This document shows positions 8,008 to 13,266 of a DNA stretch of 13,266 bases, one piece after another; position 1 is the first letter of the stretch; each line of letters begins with the position of its first letter. Both the position numbers and the translations under genes were made by a program. The stretch comes from CAYOBW01 sp964402115 (GTDB lineage Bacteria > Verrucomicrobiota > Kiritimatiellia > UBA8416 > CAYOBW01): positions 1 through 13,266 of the forward strand of contig CAYOBW010000198.1 in assembly GCA_964402115.1 (NCBI GenBank), given 5' to 3'. The notes beneath the pieces were generated by a model. The model made no database searches. It saw only the letters and a list, made by a program, of their open reading frames with translations, and was not told the origin of the DNA.

Positions 8008-9690
8008 TCAACGGTAGAACGAAGCGGTCAGCTTGAGGTCGGGCTCCAGCTTCTCGGGATCGCCGGAAATCTTGCGCAGGCTGTTCGTCAGCATGAAGAT
8101 TCTCTCGGCCGCCTCGTTGGCGAGGTTCAACATGGACCGCTGTCCCTCGGAGACCGGGCCGAGGCGGTCGGTTATGACCATCTGCAACGAGCAGTTGATG
8201 ACCGACAGCGGCTGGCAAAGCTCCTGCACGATCTCGGCCAGCATTTCGAGCATATGCTGGCGCGAAAGATGGGTTTCCTCCGCCTCCTTCTTGCGTCCGG
8301 CCTTGCGCGCCGTCCGTTCGGCCTTCTCCGCGGCGCGCACATCGGTGGCCAGCGTGCGCATCTTCTGTTCGGTATCGCGCATGGCCAGCGCCATGGCGTG
8401 GCGCACGTGATTGGCCGTTTCCGCCAGGGGGTCCGGGAGGGTGGTCACGGCGCCCGTCTGCGAGGCCAGGAGCTCCATGCGCCGCAGCAGCGTCGCGAGG
8501 TGCGACAGGGACTGCAACCCGTCGCCACCGTCGCCGGCGCCACCGGTCGCGCCAGGCGCCTGGCGGCTGCGAAACACCAGCTCCTGCCACTCCTCGATGC
8601 TCAAGCCGCTCTCGGCCAGCCGTGTGCGCAGTTCGCTCTCGCTCAGCTCGCCGCCGTCCTCGGCCCGCATGTGCCGCAGAATGCGTTTCTCGGTCTTCTC
8701 CGTCGCGCGCCGCTGGCGAACGTAGTCGTTCGCCAGCACGTCCATCTCCAGGTCGTCCCGCAGCGATTCGATGCTTTCCGCCACCGCGCGCGCGTCTTCC
8801 TCCGTAGTCTCGCCCGCCAGACCGCGCAACGTGGCCAACACCTCCTTCTCGAGCATCACCAGGGTCCGGGAGAGCAGCTTGCGTCCTTTCTGGGTCTCGG
8901 CCAGCGACGACTTCATGAGCCGCGAGAAGGTCCGGCGCAGGCTGCCAACGACAACGTCCGTGAGCGATTCGCCGTCCTGCAGGGCGGCGGGGGCCTGTTT
9001 TACGTCGGCCGCCCGCATGATCAGCTCGACCAACTTGTCGATATCCGACGAGATCTCGTGAGCTTGCCGGCGCGCCTCCTCGCTCTCCGCGTTGATCTGT
9101 CCGCGCAGGAAGGCCAGAATGCCCGCGCCGTGTTTCTCGTGATCGGCCACGAACTGCTTCCGGACAATCACTTCGTCCTCATCGACCGCCTGCAGGACAA
9201 CGCGGCGGACCTTGACGTTCTGGATGGCGGCCAGGCCGAGCGCGGCGCCGAAGCCGCCGTTCGCACGGAGCTCGTCCGCGGGGGCTTCCAGAAGGTCCAG
9301 GAACTGGCGCAGGGCGGTCTGGGTCACATTGCGCGCCAGGCTGAACTCGACGATCTCACGTTCGCGAAGATGATCGCAGAAAACGCGAACCAGCGGGTTG
9401 CCGTCCGCGGGGATCTCCTGCTCGCCCACCGTGAGCGTCTTGTTCTCGAAGCGGAAGCTCAGCGCGTCCGCTGCCCCCAGCGCCTGCAACAGCTGGACAT
9501 ACGCCACGCCCAGCGCATGTTCAGCGTCTCCGCGTGACAGCCAGCAGTGCAGAGCGTCATTCTTCAGCAGCATGCCTATAGACTGCGCAAGGTCTTCGGC
9601 CCGTGTTGTTTGCGTCACGGCTTGTACCGCATCGTCCTGCTTCGTGGCACCCTGCCTGGCGTCTGTTGCTTCAGCGTCGGTGTCGAACAT
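8008..9690 (-). CDS. Histidine-kinase-like protein with DHp domain lacking the phosphoacceptor His and any ATPase domain
   Basis: This is a 560-residue cytoplasmic protein with no membrane segment. Residues ~36-137 resemble the N-terminal helical/beta module found before HD-GYP or HEAT regions in many delta-proteobacterial and PVC proteins, ending in NVTQTALRQFLDLLE. A long helical middle follows. A Lys/Arg/Ala/Glu-rich coiled coil (~425-480) leads into a HisKA-like two-helix domain at ~480-545. The H-box reads QELCQPLSVI, which lines up with HELNQPL of FixL-type kinases, so Q489 replaces the phosphoacceptor His. The protein stops about 15 residues after the second helix, with no HATPase_c domain. 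It may be a dimeric scaffold or an inhibitor of a true kinase. The ATG at 9690 is preceded by AAAGGGGG with 10-nt spacing. A possible -10 (TATACT) lies at 9790-9795 on this strand without a clear -35. The gene converges on the S8 gene with one nucleotide between the stops. Confidence 0.75.
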   Translation of the reverse strand: MFDTDAEATDARQGATKQDDAVQAVTQTTRAEDLAQSIGMLLKNDALHCWLSRGDAEHALGVAYVQLLQALGAADALSFRFENKTLTVGEQEIPADGNPLVRVFCDHLREREIVEFSLARNVTQTALRQFLDLLEAPADELRANGGFGAALGLAAIQNVKVRRVVLQAVDEDEVIVRKQFVADHEKHGAGILAFLRGQINAESEEARRQAHEISSDIDKLVELIMRAADVKQAPAALQDGESLTDVVVGSLRRTFSRLMKSSLAETQKGRKLLSRTLVMLEKEVLATLRGLAGETTEEDARAVAESIESLRDDLEMDVLANDYVRQRRATEKTEKRILRHMRAEDGGELSESELRTRLAESGLSIEEWQELVFRSRQAPGATGGAGDGGDGLQSLSHLATLLRRMELLASQTGAVTTLPDPLAETANHVRHAMALAMRDTEQKMRTLATDVRAAEKAERTARKAGRKKEAEETHLSRQHMLEMLAEIVQELCQPLSVINCSLQMVITDRLGPVSEGQRSMLNLANEAAERIFMLTNSLRKISGDPEKLEPDLKLTASFYR

Positions 9691-9831
9691 CTTGTGTGTG
9701 CCCCCTTTGGCCGGTAGCAGCCGCCGCTCGTGTGCCGGCACCAACTGCCTGATGGAAGTCCTGCCTGCACGGTAAAGCAGTCCTTGGAGAGTATACGGAG
9801 CAGATTTCATTCCACAGAGGCAGGGTTGGCT

Positions 9832-9849
9832 GGAATTGAGAGGGGCGCC
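9832..9849 (+). repeat. Imperfect direct repeat, left copy
   Basis: GGAATTGAGAGGGGCGCC matches GGGATTGAGCGGGGCGCC at 10141-10158 in 16 of 18 positions. The copies are 309 bp apart and bracket the REP/BIME-like element. The right copy forms part of the hcp-side stem-loop. The origin is unclear: either chance similarity in GC-rich DNA or the trace of a duplication or insertion. Confidence 0.4.
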
Positions 9850-9994
9850 AAATCCTCGCCTACGCGCTCGCCGTCGTTCCTCGCGCCGCTGGCGCACCCG
9901 CAGCGCGCACGGCTCACGAGCACGTTCGCCCTCCCGGTGCGCTTCCAGACAACCGTGTGCGGTGTTCGATTGGCGGTGTTCGGTTGCGTTGCAC

Positions 9995-10086
9995 GTAGCC
10001 GCGCCCGCGCAGGGCGTGGACGGGCCGATCCGGCCTGCCGCGCCGGACGCAGGCGGGGACATCCACGGGCTGGCGCCCGCGGCTAC
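9995..10086. repeat. REP/BIME-like element: two inverted GTAG-headed hairpins
   Basis: Hairpin 1 on the plus strand is GTAG (9995-9998) followed by CCGCGCCC (9999-10006), a 5-nt loop, and GGGCGTGG (10012-10019), with 8 pairs including one G-T. Hairpin 2 on the minus strand starts with GTAG at 10086-10083, then CCGCGGGC, a 4-nt loop and GCCCGTGG (ending at 10063), pairing in 7 of 8 positions. Both units begin GTAGCCGCG. Between them lies a third stem, TCCGGC/GCCGGA (10029-10034 and 10042-10047). GTAG at the hairpin foot and head-to-head pairing are hallmarks of REP sequences moved by RAYT (IS200-type TnpA_REP) transposases and grouped as BIMEs. No RAYT gene is in the window, and repetition elsewhere in the genome cannot be seen here. 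Confidence 0.6.
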
Positions 10087-10140
10087 CAGCTGAGACCGCT
10101 GGCGGCGCGTGGTGGGTGCGACGCGGTAGCACCGCCGCTC

Positions 10141-10158
10141 GGGATTGAGCGGGGCGCC
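10141..10158 (+). repeat. Imperfect direct repeat, right copy
   Basis: This is the partner of the 9832-9849 repeat, with 16 of 18 positions identical. Its GC-rich half is also the left arm of the stem-loop at 10149-10180, so its conservation may reflect that structure instead of a duplication. Confidence 0.4.
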
Positions 10159-10180
10159 CGGTTCGCTCCGGGCGCCCCGC
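10149..10180 (-). terminator. GC-rich stem-loop past the end of hcp, candidate terminator
   Basis: GCGGGGCGCCCGG (10149-10161) and CCGGGCGCCCCGC (10168-10180) form a perfect 13-bp stem with a 6-nt loop. It begins 33 nt downstream of the hcp stop codon in the direction of hcp transcription. No T-run follows on either strand, so it is not a textbook intrinsic terminator. It could instead act as a 3'-end stabiliser, or terminate without a U-tract. Confidence 0.55.
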
Positions 10181-10213
10181 CCATCGATCTTCTGCGTCTG
10201 TTGTGGCTGGCGG

Positions 10214-11857
10214 CTACTGGCCGGCCATGATGGCGGCCACGTCCGCGCCAACCTCGCCGGTGGCCTTGATGCCGAAGTTCTCGACCAGCACCTTGGCTAC
10301 GTTCGGCGAAAGGAACGCCGGCAGCGTCGGCCCGAGGCGGATCCCCTTGACGCCGAGATGCAGCAAGGCGAGCAACACGCAGACGGCCTTCTGCTCGTAC
10401 CAGGCGATGTCGAACGACAGCGGCAGGTCGTTCAGACTCTGCAAACCGAACGCCTCCTTGAGCTTGAGCGCAATGACGACCAGCGAGTAGCTGTCATTGC
10501 ACTGCCCGGCGTCGAGCACGCGCGGAATGCCGCCGATGTCCCCCAGGTTCAGCTTGTTGTACCGGTACTTCGCGCAACCCGCGGTCAGGATGACCGCATC
10601 CTTCGGGAGCGTTTCCGCCACCTCGGAGAAGTAGGCGCGGCCCTTCTGGCGGCCGTCGCACCCGGCCATGACGACAAAGCGCTTGATCGCCCCGCTCTTG
10701 ACCGCTTCCACCACCTTGCCTGCTAAGGCCATGACCTGGTTGTGCGCGAAGCCGCCCACCAGCGTGCCGGTCTCCAGCGAGATGGGCGCCGGGCAGCCCT
10801 TCGCCTGCGTCACAAGCGCCGCGAAGTTCTTCTGTCCGCCCTTGGGCCGGTCGGCAATGTGCTTGACGCCCGGGTAGCCGGCCGAGCCAGTCGTGTAGAT
10901 GCGCGCCTTGTACGAATCCCGCACCGGCACGATGCAGTTCGTGGTCATCAGGATCGGGCCGTTGAACGACTCGAACTCCTCGTCCTGCTTCCACCACGCG
11001 TTGCCGTAGTTGCCGACGAAATGCGGGTAGCGCTTGAACGTCGGGTAGTAGTGCGCCGGCAGCATCTCGCTGTGCGTGTAGACGTCCACGCCCGTGCCCG
11101 CGGTCTGCTCCAGCAACTCGTGCAGGTCCTTCAGGTCGTGGCCCGAAACCAGGATGCCGGGGTTCTGGCGCACGCCGAGGTTGACCGTGGTGATCTCGGG
11201 CTGGCCGAAGGTGCTCGTGTTCGCCTGGTCCAGCAGGGCCATGACGGTCACCGCCAGGGCGCCGGTCTGCATGACTTCGGCGATCATCCGGTCCACCGGC
11301 AGATCGCGCGTCGTGGAGGCCAGCCGCCGCATGATGTCGCCGTACACGGCGTCCTGCTCGAAGCCCAGCACGGCCGCGTGATGGGCGTAGGCGGCGACGC
11401 CTTTCAGTCCATAAATCAGCAGTTCATGCAGCGACCGCACGTCCTCGTTCGGCTGCGACAACACGCCCACCTGCTCCGCCTTCGCGGCGTAGTCGGCGGC
11501 GGACGCCGGCGTCCAGGTCGCGGCGTCCGGCAGCGGGCCGGTCACCTGGGCGCCCACCTTGGCGCACAGGGCGGCGCGCAGCTGCAGCGCTTCGTCAACC
11601 AGGACCGTCATGCGCGCATTGTCGAAGTTGGCGTTCGTGATCGTGGTGAACAGCGCGTCCGCCATGAAAAAACCGCTGGCGCGATCGAGCACGCCTTCAT
11701 CGGCCGCCTTGGCCCCGTAGACGGCCACGCCTTTCAGCACGTGGACCAACAGGTCCTGCAGGTTCGCCGTCTCGGCCGTCTTGCCGCACATGCCCCGCGC
11801 TGAGCAGCCCCGGTTGCCCGCGGCTTCCTGACACTGGTAACAGAACATCTTTGCCAT
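10214..11857 (-). CDS. hcp: Hybrid cluster protein (hydroxylamine/NO reductase), class I
   Basis: This 547-residue protein is complete, and every known cluster ligand is present. The N-terminal cysteines C6, C9, C18 and C24 (C-x2-C-x8-C-x5-C) are the spacing of anaerobe class I enzymes and bind a cubane cluster. The hybrid 4Fe-2O-2S cluster ligands are H240, E264, C308, C400 (persulfide cysteine in MAGCDGR), C428, C453, E488 and K490. They match the Desulfovibrio vulgaris set with constant offsets. Hcp is a cytoplasmic redox enzyme that reduces NO to N2O in vivo and hydroxylamine in vitro, and it protects against nitrosative stress. The ATG at 11857 has AAGGAG at 11872-11867 with 9-nt spacing. 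An Fnr-type operator lies at 11956-11971 with a candidate -10 at 11929-11934, giving hcp its own promoter although the cupin gene ends only 129 nt upstream. Confidence 0.97.
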   Translation of the reverse strand: MAKMFCYQCQEAAGNRGCSARGMCGKTAETANLQDLLVHVLKGVAVYGAKAADEGVLDRASGFFMADALFTTITNANFDNARMTVLVDEALQLRAALCAKVGAQVTGPLPDAATWTPASAADYAAKAEQVGVLSQPNEDVRSLHELLIYGLKGVAAYAHHAAVLGFEQDAVYGDIMRRLASTTRDLPVDRMIAEVMQTGALAVTVMALLDQANTSTFGQPEITTVNLGVRQNPGILVSGHDLKDLHELLEQTAGTGVDVYTHSEMLPAHYYPTFKRYPHFVGNYGNAWWKQDEEFESFNGPILMTTNCIVPVRDSYKARIYTTGSAGYPGVKHIADRPKGGQKNFAALVTQAKGCPAPISLETGTLVGGFAHNQVMALAGKVVEAVKSGAIKRFVVMAGCDGRQKGRAYFSEVAETLPKDAVILTAGCAKYRYNKLNLGDIGGIPRVLDAGQCNDSYSLVVIALKLKEAFGLQSLNDLPLSFDIAWYEQKAVCVLLALLHLGVKGIRLGPTLPAFLSPNVAKVLVENFGIKATGEVGADVAAIMAGQ

Positions 11858-11889
11858 TTTGTCTCGCTCCTTCTTCCTCGTTTGCGTAC

Positions 11890-11907
11890 CCGGCGCCTCA
11901 GCGCCGG
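11890..11907 (-). promoter_or_regulatory. Stem-loop in the hcp mRNA leader
   Basis: CCGGCGC (11890-11896) and GCGCCGG (11901-11907) pair perfectly around a 4-nt loop. The predicted hcp RNA start is near 11922, so the hairpin would lie about 15 nt into the leader and well before the Shine-Dalgarno. It may stabilise the mRNA. The Fe-S operon leader has a comparable GC hairpin (13175-13190). Confidence 0.4.
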
Positions 11908-11928
11908 CGGTTTGTGTTGTTGGCGCGC

Positions 11929-11971
11929 AATCTAGCGCACCCGTGTGACAGGCGCCTTGACTTGGGTCAAG
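11929..11971 (-). promoter_or_regulatory. hcp promoter with Crp/Fnr-type operator
   Basis: The operator CTTGAC-TTGG-GTCAAG (11956-11971 as read on the plus strand) has perfect 6-bp arms of the Fnr/DNR/HcpR type. A candidate -10, TAGATT on the minus strand, lies at 11934-11929. With the start placed 7 nt beyond that box (about 11922), the operator centre is at -41.5, the class II activation position for this regulator family. The same operator recurs at 13249-13264, and flanking bases are also conserved between the two sites. Which family member binds cannot be told. Confidence 0.75.
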
Positions 11972-11986
11972 TCGGACGCCCGGGTT

Positions 11987-12313
11987 TCAATCCTTCTGTC
12001 GAATCATGATCAGCAGCATCTTGAAGCGCTGCTCCGCGCGCAGGGCGTGCGGAATGCCGGCCGGCATGACGATCAGCTCGCCGGCCCGTACGTTCTGCGT
12101 CCGGTCGCCGATCCGGATCGCCGCCTCGCCGTCGAGCACGGCCACGGTGGCGTCGTAGGGGGCGGTGTGCTCGCTGAGCCCCTGCCCCGCGTCGAAGGAA
12201 AACACGGTCAGCGTGCCGGCCTGCTTGTCCAGGATCGTCTTGCTGACCACCGCGTCGGCTGCGTAGTCCACGCAGCCGGCAAGGTTAATGGGTATTCCGC
12301 GCATGTCGGTCAT
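11987..12313 (-). CDS. Small single-domain cupin, companion of hcp/Fe-S protein
   Basis: This 108-residue protein has one cupin barrel. Motif 1 is GQGLSEHTAPYDATVAVLDGE, in which the usual HxH is reduced to H49 with A51. Motif 2 is GELIVMPAGIPHAL, with P84 and H89. The sequence GLSEHTAP and the C-terminal FKMLL-I mark a familiar subfamily of small cupins found beside redox genes in anaerobes; its reaction is not known. With only part of the metal site visible it could be a metalloprotein or a ligand-binding protein. The ATG at 12313 has GAGGAG at 12327-12322 with 8-nt spacing. That Shine-Dalgarno overlaps the stop codon of the Fe-S gene, so the two are co-transcribed and probably translationally coupled. 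An internal ATG at 12304 lacks this spacing. Confidence 0.85.
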   Translation of the reverse strand: MTDMRGIPINLAGCVDYAADAVVSKTILDKQAGTLTVFSFDAGQGLSEHTAPYDATVAVLDGEAAIRIGDRTQNVRAGELIVMPAGIPHALRAEQRFKMLLIMIRQKD

Positions 12314-12325
12314 GGTTGTTTCTCC

Positions 12326-13150
12326 TCAATTCAGCGGTTCGGTGGCCAGGATGTCGCCGTTCAAGCCCACGGTCACCTCCTCGACCTTCAGGTCCGTGCG
12401 CTCGCTGCGGGCCGCAGCCTGGCGGGCAATCTGGGTCAAGCCCCCGCAACAGGGTACTTCCATTCTCACGATTATGACCTTCGGGATGGTCTTGTCACGG
12501 AGAATAGCGGCGAGTTTCTCGCTATACGGCTCCGTGCGATCGAGTTTCGGGCAGGCGACGACCACGCCGCGGCCGCGCAGGAAGCGCCAGTGCACGTCCG
12601 CCGAAGCCACCGGCGCGCAGGTGCTGAGCACCACCAGCTCGCGGTTGCTGAAGAAGGGCGCGCCCGGCTGCACGAGGTGCAGCTGGACGGGCCACTGGTT
12701 GAGCTCGGACGGAATGGCATGCCCGCCGCCGCCGGATTGGGCCGGCGCCTTGGGCGCGGCGTCCTGCAGCCCCATGCGCATCCGGCTGCCCGGGCAGCCG
12801 CCGTGGCCGGGTCCGTGGCCGTGCCCGAGGGGAGCCGCCGGCGCGGGGGCGGGTTCCGTGTGGACGCGGTTGGCCGCTTCCATGCGCCGCACGGCCTCCA
12901 CGCCCTGCGTCTGCATGAGGTTCCGGCGCGTGGCGTCCATGTCGAATGCCTCTGCATCGCGCTCGGTGATGACCAGCGCGCCCGTCGGACAGCTCTTGAT
13001 GCAATCGCCGAACCCGTCGCAGAAGAGCTCCTTCACCAGTTTCGCCTTGCCATCCACGATCTGGAGCGCGCCTTCGGCGCAGCCCGTCACGCAGTTGCCG
13101 CAGCCGTTGCATTTTTCTTCGTCTATCGAGATGATCTTACGCGTTGCCAT
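12326..13150 (-). CDS. 4Fe-4S ferredoxin-domain protein, HcpR/hcp-associated family
   Basis: This 274-residue protein has an N-terminal ferredoxin domain. Cluster 1 is C14-x2-C17-x2-C20-x3-C24. The second motif reads CDGFGDCIKSCP (C44, C50, C54), with Phe where the fourth cysteine would be. A low-complexity linker (~110-140) contains a Gly/His-rich LGHGHGPGHGGCPGSRM. The C-terminal half (~155-274) starts with NQWPVQLHLV and includes STCAPV, ACPKLD and VPCCGG, so further cysteines may bind a cluster or metal. This architecture is widespread in anaerobes, often near hcp. A role in electron transfer to, or maturation or repair with, Hcp is inference. The ATG at 13150 is chosen over an in-frame ATG at 13222. 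It has AGGGAG at 13163-13158 with 7-nt spacing, the ferredoxin domain starts immediately, and the predicted RNA start (~13214) lies downstream of 13222. The cupin gene follows after 12 nt. Confidence 0.88.
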   Translation of the reverse strand: MATRKIISIDEEKCNGCGNCVTGCAEGALQIVDGKAKLVKELFCDGFGDCIKSCPTGALVITERDAEAFDMDATRRNLMQTQGVEAVRRMEAANRVHTEPAPAPAAPLGHGHGPGHGGCPGSRMRMGLQDAAPKAPAQSGGGGHAIPSELNQWPVQLHLVQPGAPFFSNRELVVLSTCAPVASADVHWRFLRGRGVVVACPKLDRTEPYSEKLAAILRDKTIPKVIIVRMEVPCCGGLTQIARQAAARSERTDLKVEEVTVGLNGDILATEPLN

Positions 13151-13174
13151 GGTCTTTCTCCCTGTTGGCGCGGC

Positions 13175-13190
13175 GCCGGTTGCCGCCGGC
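13175..13190 (-). promoter_or_regulatory. Stem-loop in the Fe-S operon leader
   Basis: GCCGG (13175-13179) and CCGGC (13186-13190) pair around a 6-nt loop, within the leader between the predicted RNA start (~13214) and the Shine-Dalgarno (13163). The stem is only 5 bp in GC-rich DNA, so chance is a fair explanation. The hcp leader has a similar hairpin. Confidence 0.3.
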
Positions 13191-13220
13191 ACCGCCTTGC
13201 TTTTTCGTTCGTACGCGAGC

Positions 13221-13264
13221 ACCTTAGCAGAAGCCCGTGTGGGAGCGCCTTGACTTGGGTCAAG
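13221..13264 (-). promoter_or_regulatory. Fe-S/cupin operon promoter with Crp/Fnr-type operator
   Basis: The operator CTTGAC-TTGG-GTCAAG (13249-13264) is identical over 16 nt to the one upstream of hcp, including the non-palindromic centre. GCGCC on one side is also shared, as is CCCGTGTG a little further downstream. A candidate -10 (TAAGGT on the minus strand) lies at 13226-13221, placing the operator centre at about -42.5. The window ends 2 nt beyond the site, so a second site or a divergent gene cannot be assessed. Confidence 0.72.
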
Positions 13265-13266
13265 GG

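Larger units (their letters stand above)
9691..10213. other. 523-nt intergenic region without a supportable gene
   Basis: Both flanking genes are on the minus strand, so this holds the upstream region of the HisKA-like gene and the 3' end region of hcp. It contains the REP/BIME-like element (9995-10086), a GC-rich stem-loop (10149-10180) and an 18-nt imperfect direct repeat (9832-9849 and 10141-10158, 16 of 18 identical). Open frames cross it on both strands, but they are Arg/Ala-rich, have no ribosome-binding site and show no recognisable domain. I read them as chance openings in GC-rich DNA. Confidence 0.7.

Noticed and set aside
8003..8020. A stretch GTAGCTCAACGGTAGAAC that looks like the D-arm of a bacterial glycine tRNA
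   Set aside because: No acceptor stem, no 7-nt anticodon loop with a 5-bp stem and no T-arm at the right distances can be built. The stretch is made up of the last codons of two convergent genes. Treated as chance similarity.
9691..10251. Extended upstream frame that would lengthen the HisKA-like protein by about 190 residues, and plus-strand frames in the same region
   Set aside because: The extension would run through the REP-like hairpins and into the end of hcp. A good Shine-Dalgarno precedes the ATG at 9690, and the extension has no recognisable fold.
12288..13253. Plus-strand frame opposite the Fe-S protein gene
   Set aside because: It is antisense to a protein with clear ferredoxin cysteine motifs and a Shine-Dalgarno; the antisense translation is Ser/Arg/Pro-rich without motifs.
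1..13266. CRISPR arrays, prophage, integrase or insertion-sequence genes
   Set aside because: I saw no regularly spaced repeats, transposase or integrase motifs, or terminal inverted repeats. The only mobile-type signal is the REP-like hairpin pair.

Overview
The window is GC-rich (roughly two thirds G+C by eye) and codes densely on both strands. It looks like a metagenome-derived contig from an anaerobic member of the PVC group, most plausibly Kiritimatiellota or Verrucomicrobiota. The case rests on three things: a giant multi-domain subtilase whose C-terminal module is typical of that group, a class I hybrid cluster protein of the anaerobe type, and GTAG-headed REP-like intergenic hairpins. 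The taxonomic call is inference. A run of 100 N (2693-2792) marks a scaffold gap inside the largest gene.

Plus-strand block, 12-8006. An AAA_14/DUF4143 ATPase (49-1179) is preceded by a near-consensus sigma70-type promoter whose 17-bp spacer lies inside a perfect 23-nt palindrome, and its transcript should be leaderless or nearly so. It is followed at very short spacing by a HAD-family phosphatase (1187-1774) and a TcdA-like ThiF-family enzyme (1779-2510). After 33 nt comes a TTG-started, exported or membrane-anchored S8 peptidase of about 1,820 residues (2544-8006). Its stop codon is one nucleotide from the stop of the convergent minus-strand gene.

Minus-strand block, 8008-13266. A 560-residue protein (8008-9690) ends in a FixL-like histidine-kinase dimerisation domain. 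The phosphoacceptor His is replaced by Gln and there is no ATPase domain, so it looks like a pseudokinase or scaffold. A 523-nt intergenic region (9691-10213) holds an REP/BIME-like pair of inverted hairpins and a strong GC-rich stem-loop just past the end of hcp. Next come hcp (10214-11857), a small cupin (11987-12313) and an iron-sulfur protein (12326-13150), all on the minus strand.

The hcp and Fe-S/cupin transcription units each carry the same 16-nt Crp/Fnr-type operator, CTTGAC-TTGG-GTCAAG. Each operator lies about 41.5-42.5 nt upstream of the start inferred from a candidate -10 box. The simplest reading is a small regulon for anaerobic or nitrosative stress: Hcp reduces NO or hydroxylamine, the Fe-S protein may supply electrons or repair functions, the cupin has an unknown accessory role, and an HcpR/Fnr-like regulator encoded elsewhere activates both promoters.

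The points most worth following up are the promoter-embedded palindrome of the ATPase, the paired class II-type operators, the His-less DHp protein and the BIME-like element.
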